Positions 8,841 to 15,837 of a stretch of DNA of 64,000 nt are shown here, piece after piece. This stretch comes from SIG299 sp964541485 (GTDB lineage Bacteria > Bacillota > Clostridia > Lachnospirales > Lachnospiraceae), in contig CAZIQL010000004.1 of assembly GCA_964541485.1 (NCBI GenBank), positions 38,560 to 102,559 on the forward strand, in the 5' to 3' direction. The stretch's first letter is position 1. Each line of letters starts with the position of its first letter. The position numbers and the translations under genes were made by a program. Below the pieces are notes generated by a model, which saw nothing but the letters and a program-made list of their open reading frames with translations, searched no databases and was not told the origin of the DNA.

Positions 8841-9683
8841 TTAACGTACAATCACTTCTCCGTTTACTTCCATCACCGGATCATCCCAGATCACTTCTCC
8901 TATGCTGTCGGCAATAATTTTACCGGAACGCGGATTTTTCACAGAAACGATATGTCCGTTGATTTCCGCCTCTACATCCGAATATTCAAACGACAAGTCG
9001 GTATCTTCCATCGTACAGTTCACAAGTTTCAGTCCCTTGCAATAACAAAGCGGCTGCGTTCCGATAATTTTACAGTTCACTAATGTCAGATTTTCTGAAA
9101 ACCAAGCAAGATACTCTCCCTTTAAGACGGAATTCTTTACCGTAATATTCTTTCCGTGCCAGAACGCATCTTTGGTATCCAGATAGGAATCCTCAATGGT
9201 CATGTTTTCTACATACTGAAAGGAATATTTTCCGCACATCGTCAGATGGTCAATCGTAATATCCTTACTTTCAAACAAAAAGTATTCTGACTCCATTTCC
9301 GAACGGCTGATGGACAATTTTTTCGTTCTCCAGCCAAATTCCGGAGACTTTGCCGTGCTGTCTTCAATCTTGATATTTTCACATTCCCGGAGTGCCTTTA
9401 TGCCGCCCATTGTAGTATTTTTTATCACACCGTCATAAGAATACCAGATGGCAGCCCGGGTCAACTCATCCATGGATATGTTGTCCAGTTCAAATCCTCT
9501 GACATGCCAGAACGGATAACGGAGCGAAAACTCACAATCATGCACATAAATATTTCTGGCTTCCTTTAAGACAGACTCTCCGTCTGCCGGTCCTGCAAAC
9601 GTACAAAAAGCAACCTCTGCCTCCTTTAAATTATATAAGGCACGTTCTTCGTCAAATGTCTGATGTTTTATTATTTGTCCCAT
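8841..9683 (-). CDS. DUF3737-family beta-helix protein
   Basis: 280 residues from ATG 9683. The sequence is a chain of short repeats of the form (E)NITIxxS or LxLVNCKI, expected of a right-handed parallel beta-helix like the pentapeptide-repeat or pectate-lyase fold, and the whole pattern matches DUF3737. The frame is open to 9713, but 9683 has AAAGG 8 bases upstream and AGGAG a little further, whereas 9713 has none. Function is unknown. No catalytic residues can be named and there is no signal peptide, so it is probably cytoplasmic. Confidence 0.85.
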   Translation of the reverse strand: MGQIIKHQTFDEERALYNLKEAEVAFCTFAGPADGESVLKEARNIYVHDCEFSLRYPFWHVRGFELDNISMDELTRAAIWYSYDGVIKNTTMGGIKALRECENIKIEDSTAKSPEFGWRTKKLSISRSEMESEYFLFESKDITIDHLTMCGKYSFQYVENMTIEDSYLDTKDAFWHGKNITVKNSVLKGEYLAWFSENLTLVNCKIIGTQPLCYCKGLKLVNCTMEDTDLSFEYSDVEAEINGHIVSVKNPRSGKIIADSIGEVIWDDPVMEVNGEVIVR

Positions 9684-9772
9684 TTCTATTTCCTTTTCTC
9701 CTGTGGATTTCATTCCATTTTATTCTAGCATATTTTCTGATAATGTTCAATTCGCTTTACCTATAAAGTAAA

Positions 9773-9803
9773 AAAAGAGCAAACCGTGCGAGTCTGCTCT
9801 TTT
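9773..9803 (-). terminator. rpsO terminator
   Basis: Stem AAAAGAGCA/TGCTCTTTT with a 13-base loop. On the minus strand the A run becomes the terminal T tract. It lies 51 bp after the rpsO stop. Confidence 0.75.
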
Positions 9804-9853
9804 CATGTTTGTTTGTGTTTGTGGGTTTTAATCTTAAATTACTGATTTACTAA

Positions 9854-10120
9854 CTACTTTCTTAAGCCTAATCTTTCGATTAACTTACGATAACCTTCAA
9901 GATCTGTCTTCTTAAGGTATGCGAGTAAGCCACGTCTCTGACCTACCATCTTAAGGAGACCACGTCTGGAGTGATGATCCTTCTGGTTGTTCTTCAGGTG
10001 AGCTGTCAACTCATTGATTCTCTCTGTTAAAAGAGCAATCTGAACTTCTGGAGAACCAGTGTCGTTAGGTGTTCTTCCGTAAGCTGCAATAATTTCCTGC
10101 TTCTTTTCCTTGCTAATCAT
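9854..10120 (-). CDS. rpsO: 30S ribosomal protein S15
   Basis: 88 residues, the standard length. S15 binds the central domain of 16S rRNA early in 30S assembly. The conserved DTGSPEVQIALLTERI, HHSRRGL and GQRRGLLAYL segments are all present. GGAGG precedes the ATG. It is transcribed alone: promoter at 10244-10272, a roughly 115-nt structured leader, and its own terminator. pnp, a common neighbour, is absent here. Confidence 0.99.
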   Translation of the reverse strand: MISKEKKQEIIAAYGRTPNDTGSPEVQIALLTERINELTAHLKNNQKDHHSRRGLLKMVGQRRGLLAYLKKTDLEGYRKLIERLGLRK

Positions 10121-10237
10121 GATATTTACCTCCTGTTTTTATAATAATCGCCCGAAACCAAGGACCGGTCTGAAATAATCCAGGAGTAAATCCGTGTCCT
10201 GAGCTACGGCTATCCGCCAATGCAAATTCGCACCAGC
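10121..10237 (-). ncRNA. Probable S15 autoregulatory leader of rpsO
   Basis: The transcript from the promoter at 10244-10272 has about 115 nt of G/C-rich, foldable RNA before rpsO in otherwise A/T-rich flanks. Stems visible on the minus strand include CCGT/ACGG and AGGA/TCCT pairings and a GACCGGTC palindrome close to the ribosome site. S15 leaders controlling rpsO are known in several phyla, with different folds. The assignment rests on position and base composition; the fold was not computed. Confidence 0.55.
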
Positions 10238-10243
10238 CTTTTT

Positions 10244-10272
10244 ATATTACCACACAATCATAGATTTGTAAA
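10244..10272 (-). promoter_or_regulatory. rpsO promoter
   Basis: Minus strand: TTTACA (10272-10267), 17-bp spacer, TAATAT (10249-10244). Confidence 0.65.
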
Positions 10273-10387
10273 CAAAAACTTTACTTTATTTTTCTCTTAT
10301 TCTTTTCTCTTCCTTTTTTATGAACATTTTTATTTATTTTACTTTTTTTTAATATTTTCAACACAGATTAAACACAAATCCATTGTA

Positions 10388-10510
10388 TGATATAGCTATA
10401 TCAGATGAAACACCTTGTTTCATTTGATATTCTCTCCCCTACTTATTTACTTTTTTAGATTTTTCATAACTCCCCCTCGAAAGGCAGCCAACTCCCTATT
10501 GGCTGCCTTT
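10388..10510 (+). ncRNA. Candidate small RNA with 5-prime hairpin and terminator
   Basis: A perfect 16-bp palindrome TGATATAGCTATATCA (10388-10403) overlaps a long hairpin: ATATCA-g-ATGAAACA (10398-10412) pairs with TGTTTCAT-t-TGATAT (10416-10430) around a 3-base loop. About 50 nt later a strong 12-bp stem AAAGGCAGCCAA/TTGGCTGCCTTT (10480-10510) with pyrimidine-rich tail looks like an intrinsic terminator, yet no gene upstream on the plus strand could use it. No reading frame fills the interval. Strand is inferred from the terminator-like tail. Confidence 0.4.
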
Positions 10511-10614
10511 CTCCTTTGCGTTAATTGTGCAGTTTATGACTGCCTATAAAAGAATGAGAAAGCAATAAGCCGTGACAGTGTGGTGCTGCGTTTTTTATAG
10601 AAACTGTATGGACG

Positions 10615-10642
10615 TAAAAAAAAGAATGCCAAGGTTGGCACT
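10615..10642 (-). terminator. efp operon terminator
   Basis: Stem TGCCAA-GG-TTGGCA (10627-10640), followed on the minus strand by a run of T (complement of the A run at 10615-10624). It lies 20 bp after the efp stop. Confidence 0.8.
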
Positions 10643-10662
10643 CCTTTTTTTAGTATTACACA

Positions 10663-11220
10663 TTACACTCGCTTCATATACTCACCAGTTCTGGTGTCAA
10701 TCTGAATTCTGTCACCCTGTTCTACGAACAAAGGAACATATACAGTAGCACCTGTCTCAACAACAGCAGGCTTAGAAGCACCTGTAGCTGTATCGCCCTT
10801 AAAACCCGGCTCCGTATCTGTAATCTCAAGTTCTACGAATAATGGCGGTTCAATTGCGAATACTTCCTTGTTGTGGGAAAGCATCTTAACCATTTCATTT
10901 TCCTTAACGAACTTTAAGGAATCACCAATCTGATCCTCAGTCATGGCAATCTGATCATAGGTTTCTGTGTTCATGAAATGGAACATCTCACCATCACTGT
11001 ATAAGTACTGCATATCAGCTCTTTCGATGTGAGCTGCCGGGAACTTTTCAGTAGGACGGAATGTCTTTTCAGTAACGCCACCGTTCTTGATGTTCTTCAT
11101 CTTTGTTCTTACGAACGCTGCACCCTTACCAGGCTTAACATGCTGGAACTCGATAATCTGAACAACGTTTCCTTCAATTTCTAATGTGAGACCATTTCTA
11201 AAATCGCCTGCAGAAATCAT
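10663..11220 (-). CDS. efp: Elongation factor P
   Basis: 185 residues, full length. EF-P binds between the P and E sites and rescues ribosomes stalled at polyproline. The tip of domain I reads HVKPGKGAAF with Lys32 at the position modified in many bacteria; no modifying enzyme gene is visible here. It is the last gene of the yqeG-aroK-aroQ-peptidase-efp run. The 91-bp gap upstream may hold an extra promoter. ATG 11220 has AAGGAGG nearby. Confidence 0.98.
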   Translation of the reverse strand: MISAGDFRNGLTLEIEGNVVQIIEFQHVKPGKGAAFVRTKMKNIKNGGVTEKTFRPTEKFPAAHIERADMQYLYSDGEMFHFMNTETYDQIAMTEDQIGDSLKFVKENEMVKMLSHNKEVFAIEPPLFVELEITDTEPGFKGDTATGASKPAVVETGATVYVPLFVEQGDRIQIDTRTGEYMKRV

Positions 11221-11311
11221 TAAATAATCCTCCTTATAACAACCTTATGATTGTGTACATAATTTTTCTTAGGATAGTGTACCCTAAAATACTAAATTTT
11301 TCAACCATTTT

Positions 11312-12385
11312 TTACAACTCAATCAATTCTTTTGCGGAATGTGCCAGATTTTCATATCCATCCTCTGTAATTACAACCATATCTTCAATACGCACACCGC
11401 CAAAATCCGGGATATAAATGCCCGGTTCCACCGTCATAATCATGCCCGCTTCCACTACATCTTCTTCAATCAATGAAAATCTCGGATCTTCATGAATCTC
11501 CAGACCTACACTGTGTCCAAGGCCATGACCAAAATATCCCTCATAACCGGCACCATAAATAATGTCTCTGGCTACCTTGTCATATTCTTTTCCTTTTAAT
11601 CCCGGCTTTAACATATCCAATACAGAAAGCTGTGCTTTTAATACAGTGGAGTAAATTTCTTTCTGTTTCTTATCCGCCTTACCAACAACAACCGTTCTTG
11701 TCATATCAGAACAGTATCCTTTATAGACGCATCCAAAATCCATTGTCACAAAATCGCCCTTTTCGATTTGATACTCACCCGGTTCTGCATGTGGCTTAGA
11801 GGAATTCACTCCCGCCGCTACAATCGTTTCAAAACTAAGTTTTTCAGCACCGTTTAATTTCATAATGTACTCGAGCTTTGCCGCAATTTCAATTTCTGTC
11901 ACACCCGGGCGGATATGATGCAGCACCTCTTCAAATGCAATGTCACCGATATGCTCTGCCTGACGCAAACAGTCGATTTCTTCCTTGGTCTTGATTCGTC
12001 TTAATGCTGCAAGCTCGCCACCAAGCGCAACCAGCTCATTGACAATCAATCTCTCCTTTAAGGAAACATATTCACTGTAGGAAACTCTCTTTGACTCAAA
12101 TCCGAGTGTCTGAAGTTTTTCCATTTCTGTCACTGTATTAATTTCTTTGCAATAATCCCTGTTTGCATCTACTTCCACCACCATATAATCCGGAGCCTGT
12201 GCCTTTGCAGCGATTGTATAACGGGAATCGGTAAACAGATACTTGTTCTTTTTCGTCACAAGAAGATAGCCTGTCCCACCGGTAAAACCACTGAAATATC
12301 TCATATTAAAGGCGTCGGATATTAAAATCGCATCCAGACCTTTCTTTTCCAATAAATTAATCATTTTTGAATAACGAAGCTTCAT
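11312..12385 (-). CDS. Xaa-Pro aminopeptidase (M24 family)
   Basis: 357 residues, the short Firmicutes form. It removes an N-terminal residue preceding proline. Residues 1-130 are the creatinase-type N-domain. The pita-bread catalytic domain follows, with metal ligands in MDFGC and CSDMTR (two Asp), GHGLGHSVG (His), VEPGIY (Glu) and RIEDM (Glu), all intact. The gene pair Xaa-Pro peptidase and efp is conserved in Firmicutes, which fits a shared link to proline-rich peptides. It starts 14 bp after aroQ. Confidence 0.95.
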   Translation of the reverse strand: MKLRYSKMINLLEKKGLDAILISDAFNMRYFSGFTGGTGYLLVTKKNKYLFTDSRYTIAAKAQAPDYMVVEVDANRDYCKEINTVTEMEKLQTLGFESKRVSYSEYVSLKERLIVNELVALGGELAALRRIKTKEEIDCLRQAEHIGDIAFEEVLHHIRPGVTEIEIAAKLEYIMKLNGAEKLSFETIVAAGVNSSKPHAEPGEYQIEKGDFVTMDFGCVYKGYCSDMTRTVVVGKADKKQKEIYSTVLKAQLSVLDMLKPGLKGKEYDKVARDIIYGAGYEGYFGHGLGHSVGLEIHEDPRFSLIEEDVVEAGMIMTVEPGIYIPDFGGVRIEDMVVITEDGYENLAHSAKELIEL

Positions 12386-12399
12386 AGTAATGTCTCCTC

Positions 12400-12834
12400 T
12401 TACTTTATATACTCTTTCATAGCATCAATCGCAAGAAAATACCCCTGTAGACCAAGTCCTAAAATTTCTCCGGTACAAACAGGAGTAATCACAGACGTAT
12501 GACGGAACTCTTCTCTTTTATATACGTTCGAAATGTGTACCTCAATCTTTGGCACCTCAATGGATGCAAGCGCGTCCCGGATAGCAATACTGTAATGCGC
12601 ATACGCTCCCGGATTAATAATAATTCCATCCACCTTATCATGATACGCCTGCTGAATGCGGTCGATAATGGCACCCTCGCTGTTATCCTGATAGCATTCT
12701 AAGTCAATCCCGTCTTCCAACCCCTTTTGTTTTAACCGTTCTACAAGTGTCTCATACGACTCCGCGCCATAAATTCCTTTTTCCCTGATACCAAGAAAAT
12801 TCAAATTAGGTCCGTTGATAATTAACAGCTTCAT
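12400..12834 (-). CDS. aroQ: 3-dehydroquinate dehydratase, type II
   Basis: 144 residues. It converts 3-dehydroquinate to 3-dehydroshikimate by the enolate route (dodecameric flavodoxin-like fold). Motifs NGPNLNFLG (N-terminal), NPGAYAHYS (active-site loop) and EVHISN are present. It lies 4 bp after aroK, so two shikimate-pathway enzymes are cotranscribed. Confidence 0.97.
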   Translation of the reverse strand: MKLLIINGPNLNFLGIREKGIYGAESYETLVERLKQKGLEDGIDLECYQDNSEGAIIDRIQQAYHDKVDGIIINPGAYAHYSIAIRDALASIEVPKIEVHISNVYKREEFRHTSVITPVCTGEILGLGLQGYFLAIDAMKEYIK

Positions 12835-12838
12835 ATGC

Positions 12839-13369
12839 TTACCTCTTTTCCTTCAGTATATTTTCCAACAGGCAAATAATTTCATAAAATGATTTTCCGT
12901 CTGTCTCTATAATTTCATCCGCTGCCGATTCATATACCGGTCCACGGACTGCAAGCATGGTTTTAATCCTTTCCTCCAGATTCCCTTGTGCCAGAAGCGG
13001 CCGCTTTGTATCTCCGGATAACCTTCCGGTCAGTGTTTCTACACTACACTTTAAATACACCACGGTACCAAGCTCCTTTAACAGTTTTACATTCTCTTCC
13101 CGCATCGGAAGACCACCGCCGGTTGCAATCACCATACCTTTCGGCTCGCAAAGCAGTTTTCTTACCGTTTCTGTTTCAAGGCTCCTAAAATATGCCTCTC
13201 CTTTTTCTGCAAACAGTTCCGAAATGGTACAATCCACTTCTTTTTCAATCACTTCATCCGTATCCAGGAACAGGTACTCAAATGCTCTTGCAGCTTTTGT
13301 CCCAATCGTACTCTTTCCGCATCCCATGTAGCCGATGAGAATGAGATTCTTGTTCTTCTTTGGTTTCAT
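12839..13369 (-). CDS. aroK: Shikimate kinase
   Basis: 176 residues. It phosphorylates shikimate with ATP. Walker A GYMGCGKST (13-21), substrate Asp in FLDTDEV, and the shikimate-binding ATGGG loop are all visible; the LID arginine falls within GDTKRPLL. Its ATG starts one base after the yqeG stop, so it is translationally linked to yqeG. Confidence 0.97.
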   Translation of the reverse strand: MKPKKNKNLILIGYMGCGKSTIGTKAARAFEYLFLDTDEVIEKEVDCTISELFAEKGEAYFRSLETETVRKLLCEPKGMVIATGGGLPMREENVKLLKELGTVVYLKCSVETLTGRLSGDTKRPLLAQGNLEERIKTMLAVRGPVYESAADEIIETDGKSFYEIICLLENILKEKR

Positions 13370-13370
13370 A

Positions 13371-13895
13371 TTATTTTCCTTCTTCCGGTTTTCCGGACCG
13401 TTTCTGGCTTCTCATGTAAAAATAGAGAATCGGCTTTTCCAGACAACGTTTTAACACAATCTGGATTTCCTCATGCTTATCAATCGGTTCTACCAGATAT
13501 GACTCGATCCCGGTTCTTTTTGCGCCCCAGACATCCGTAAAAAGCTGATCCCCGACAAATATGGTTGTTTTTTCCTCTGTACCAAGCGTTTCCATTGCCC
13601 GCTGATAACCGGAGCGTTTGGGCTTTCCTGCCTTATAAACATACTCAACCTGCATTTCTTCATTGAACATTTTTACTCTGGCTTCTTTATTATTAGAAAT
13701 CAGACAGACTTTAAAACCGATTTCTTTTAAGTGGCTCATCAGTGCCACTGCTCTCTTAGTTGCCGGTTTTCCATGCTCCACGAGCGTGTTATCGATGTCA
13801 AACAGAAGTCCTCGGATTCCTTTTTTATATAATTCTTCATATGGAATTTCGTATGCGGATTTTACATAATGATCCGGATAAAATGTCTGTAACAT
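13371..13895 (-). CDS. yqeG: YqeG-family HAD phosphatase
   Basis: 174 residues, the length of the YqeG group (HAD subfamily IIIA). The nucleophile motif is FDIDNTLV (about 32-39), then SNN near residue 62 and GDQLFTDV near 115. Its relatives are cytoplasmic phosphatases including mitochondrial-type phosphatidylglycerophosphate phosphatases; the substrate here is not known. It is the first gene of the operon leading to efp. The promoter lies at 13926-13954. Confidence 0.92.
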   Translation of the reverse strand: MLQTFYPDHYVKSAYEIPYEELYKKGIRGLLFDIDNTLVEHGKPATKRAVALMSHLKEIGFKVCLISNNKEARVKMFNEEMQVEYVYKAGKPKRSGYQRAMETLGTEEKTTIFVGDQLFTDVWGAKRTGIESYLVEPIDKHEEIQIVLKRCLEKPILYFYMRSQKRSGKPEEGK

Positions 13896-13925
13896 AATGC
13901 ACTCCCATCCTAAGCCTTTTCAACT

Positions 13926-13954
13926 AGTTTAGCACAATCTTTCCTCTCTTTCAA
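13926..13954 (-). promoter_or_regulatory. Promoter of the yqeG-aroK-aroQ-pepP-efp operon
   Basis: Minus strand: TTGAAA (13954-13949), 17-bp spacer, TAAACT (13931-13926). A perfect 14-bp palindrome GTTAATGCATTAAC (13966-13979) lies just upstream, between this and the divergent dehydrogenase promoter. Confidence 0.65.
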
Positions 13955-13990
13955 TACTTCCGATTGTTAATGCATTAACGATTTTTCTAC

Positions 13991-14019
13991 TTGTACAAAC
14001 GAAAAATACTTGTTATAAT
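13991..14019 (+). promoter_or_regulatory. Promoter of the KduD-like dehydrogenase
   Basis: TTGTAC (13991-13996), 17-bp spacer, TATAAT (14014-14019). The operator at 14024-14041 covers the expected start of transcription. Confidence 0.75.
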
Positions 14020-14023
14020 GCTT

Positions 14024-14041
14024 TATGTAAATACTTACATA
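14024..14041. promoter_or_regulatory. Operator matching the uxaB operator
   Basis: Inverted repeat TATGTAA-ATAC-TTACATA. The core ATGTAA-N4-TTACAT is identical to the uxaB operator at 3232-3247 and sits at the same place, just after the -10 box. Control by the same LacI-type repressor is inferred. Confidence 0.7.
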
Positions 14042-14107
14042 TTGGAGGAAATTTCTCTGCCCGCATAACGGGGCGGTCATTTTGCTCCGCAAAACAAGGA
14101 GGATTAT

Positions 14108-14908
14108 ATGAGCTACTTAGATCAGTTTTCCCTCGAAGGAAAGATTGCTTTAGTTACCGGTGCTTCTTACGGTATCGGTTTTGCGATTGCCAGCGCTTAT
14201 GCCAAGGCAGGTGCTACTATCGTATTTAATGACATCAAGCAGGAGCTTGTGGACAAAGGACTTGCCGCTTATGAAGAACTCGGCATCAAGGCTCACGGTT
14301 ATGTTTGTGACGTTACAAACGAAGAACAGGTTACCGCTATGATTGCCCGGATTGAAAAGGAAGTTGGCGTGATTGACATCTTAGTTAATAACGCCGGCAT
14401 CATTAAGCGTATTCCAATGCACGAAATGACCGCTGCTGAATTCAGACAGGTCATCGATGTTGACTTAAATGCTCCTTTCATCATGTCCAAGGCAGTAATC
14501 CCTAGTATGATTAAAAAAGGTCACGGAAAGATTATCAACATCTGTTCCATGATGAGTGAGCTTGGTCGTGAGACCGTATCCGCTTATGCAGCAGCCAAGG
14601 GTGGCTTAAAGATGCTCACAAAGAACATCTGCTCTGAGTACGGTAAGTACAACATCCAGTGTAACGGTATCGGACCGGGTTACATTGCTACTCCTCAGAC
14701 AGCACCGTTACGTGAGACCCAGCCGGACGGCTCCAGACATCCGTTTGACCAGTTCATTATCGCTAAGACTCCTCAGGAGCGTTGGGGTAATCCGGAAGAC
14801 TTATCCGGCCCTGCTGTATTCTTAGCTTCCGATGCTTCCAACTTCGTAAACGGACATATCCTTTACGTAGACGGCGGTATTTTGGCTTACATCGGCAAGC
14901 AGCCGTAA
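14108..14908 (+). CDS. kduD: SDR dehydrogenase, KduD / gluconate 5-dehydrogenase type
   Basis: 266 residues. Classical short-chain dehydrogenase: NAD site VTGASYGIGFA (16-26), NNAGI near 97, and catalytic Ser-Tyr-Lys in the stretch from ICSMMSELG to SAYAAAKGG. Relatives are labelled 2-dehydro-3-deoxygluconate 5-dehydrogenase or gluconate 5-dehydrogenase. The operator shared with uxaB favours the first, which interconverts 3-deoxy-hexulosonate forms from unsaturated pectin products and so feeds KdgK. The 5-prime leader has a small hairpin TTTTGC-TCC-GCAAAA just before AGGAGG. It is transcribed alone and ends at a strong terminator. The exact substrate is inferred. Confidence 0.85.
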   Translation: MSYLDQFSLEGKIALVTGASYGIGFAIASAYAKAGATIVFNDIKQELVDKGLAAYEELGIKAHGYVCDVTNEEQVTAMIARIEKEVGVIDILVNNAGIIKRIPMHEMTAAEFRQVIDVDLNAPFIMSKAVIPSMIKKGHGKIINICSMMSELGRETVSAYAAAKGGLKMLTKNICSEYGKYNIQCNGIGPGYIATPQTAPLRETQPDGSRHPFDQFIIAKTPQERWGNPEDLSGPAVFLASDASNFVNGHILYVDGGILAYIGKQP

Positions 14909-14929
14909 CTTTCATGTGACTGACTACAA

Positions 14930-14985
14930 TAAAAAAACATTCCACGGCAGTGACCCTCATAGGAATCTGCCGTGGAATATTTTTT
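14930..14985 (+). terminator. Terminator of the dehydrogenase gene (copy 1 of a duplicated terminator)
   Basis: Stem ATTCCACGGCAG/CTGCCGTGGAAT with loop TGACCCTCATAGGAAT, followed by seven T. A near-identical copy lies at 18572-18626. Confidence 0.9.
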
Positions 14986-15021
14986 TGTTTGTTCTTTTTA
15001 TATTTCATGAGAAAATTAAGC

Positions 15022-15051
15022 TTAACAGAAGCCATGACTACATGTTATACT
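15022..15051 (+). promoter_or_regulatory. Promoter of the response-regulator gene
   Basis: TTAACA (15022-15027), 18-bp spacer, TATACT (15046-15051), 32 bp before the ATG. Fair match to sigma-A. Confidence 0.5.
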
Positions 15052-15083
15052 GTGAAAAAAGCTACAGTTTAGGAGAATAACGC

Positions 15084-15749
15084 ATGTACACAATCGCCAT
15101 TATTGATGATGATATCCATATCGGAACAATGTTAGAGGAATTGCTTATAAAAGAAAACTACCGGGTGCTTCGTGCCTATTCGGGAACGGAAGCTCTTTAT
15201 CTTCTGTCCGAACAGAAACCTGATTTGATTTTACTTGATTTGATGCTTCCGGGACTTTCCGGTGAAGAGGTATTGGAGCGCATTCACGGCATTCCTGTCA
15301 TCGTCCTGAGCGCAAAAATTGATGTGGACAGCAAGGTAAATGTTCTGCTCTCCGGTGCCTCCGATTATCTGACCAAGCCGTTTGACACAAAGGAGCTGTT
15401 GGCAAGAATTACGGTGCAGCTGCGCAAAGCAGAAAAAGGACAGAATACAGAAACCCTCTCTTCCGGTCTTTTAACCCTGCATCCTACTTCCCACGAAGTG
15501 ACCTATGATCACACTCCACTCCGCCTTACCAAAACCGAATATGCCATTTTAAAGCTTCTGATAAAAAACCCAAATCAGGTGATCGCAAAATCTGTAATCT
15601 TAGACCGGATTGCAGCTGACACACCGGATTGTACGGAGGATTCCTTAAAGCAGCACATCAGCAATTTACGCCGTAAGCTGCGTGAGGTCAGCGGCAGGGA
15701 CGGCGTAGAAGCCATCTGGGGTATCGGCTACAAGCTATCCATAGAATAA
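15084..15749 (+). CDS. OmpR/PhoB-family response regulator
   Basis: 221 residues. The receiver domain (1-115) has acidic residues IIDDD, phospho-acceptor Asp in LLDLMLPG, VLSAK and the LTKPFD lysine. The C-terminal winged helix (125-221) contains LTKTEYAILKLL and the recognition-helix region HISNLRRKLRE. It is followed by an ABC exporter and, further on, a histidine kinase, the usual layout of peptide-sensing resistance modules. Four phased TCTTTAC repeats begin at the base after its stop codon and are its likely binding sites. AGGAG lies 8 bases before the ATG. Confidence 0.95.
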   Translation: MYTIAIIDDDIHIGTMLEELLIKENYRVLRAYSGTEALYLLSEQKPDLILLDLMLPGLSGEEVLERIHGIPVIVLSAKIDVDSKVNVLLSGASDYLTKPFDTKELLARITVQLRKAEKGQNTETLSSGLLTLHPTSHEVTYDHTPLRLTKTEYAILKLLIKNPNQVIAKSVILDRIAADTPDCTEDSLKQHISNLRRKLREVSGRDGVEAIWGIGYKLSIE

Positions 15750-15791
15750 TCTTTACAAAATCTTTACCCTTTTCTTTACTGCCCTCTTTAC
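15750..15791 (+). promoter_or_regulatory. Four phased direct repeats, likely response-regulator boxes
   Basis: TCTTTAC occurs at 15750, 15761, 15773 and 15785, spaced 11, 12 and 12 bp, close to one helix turn. They start right after the regulator's stop codon and end just before TATATAAG (about 15798-15805), a -10-like box with no recognisable -35. This is the layout of an activated promoter for the ABC exporter genes. Confidence 0.65.
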
Positions 15792-15837
15792 CTTTCTTAT
15801 ATAAGATGCAGATAAGAAAAACAACAGGAGGACTTCT

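Larger units (their letters stand above)
10267..10662. other. Intergenic region between rpsO and efp
   Basis: 396 bp upstream of the rpsO promoter. 10267-10385 is very A/T-rich with nothing recognisable. 10388-10510 holds the candidate small RNA. 10511-10614 holds nothing I can name. 10615-10640 is the efp terminator. Confidence 0.6.

Noticed and set aside
12957..13331. A 124-codon plus-strand frame
   Set aside because: It lies entirely antisense to aroK, which is unambiguous.
14042..14107. A riboswitch in the leader of the KduD-like gene
   Set aside because: Only two short hairpins in 66 nt; too small for a known ligand-binding fold, and the promoter operator explains control.
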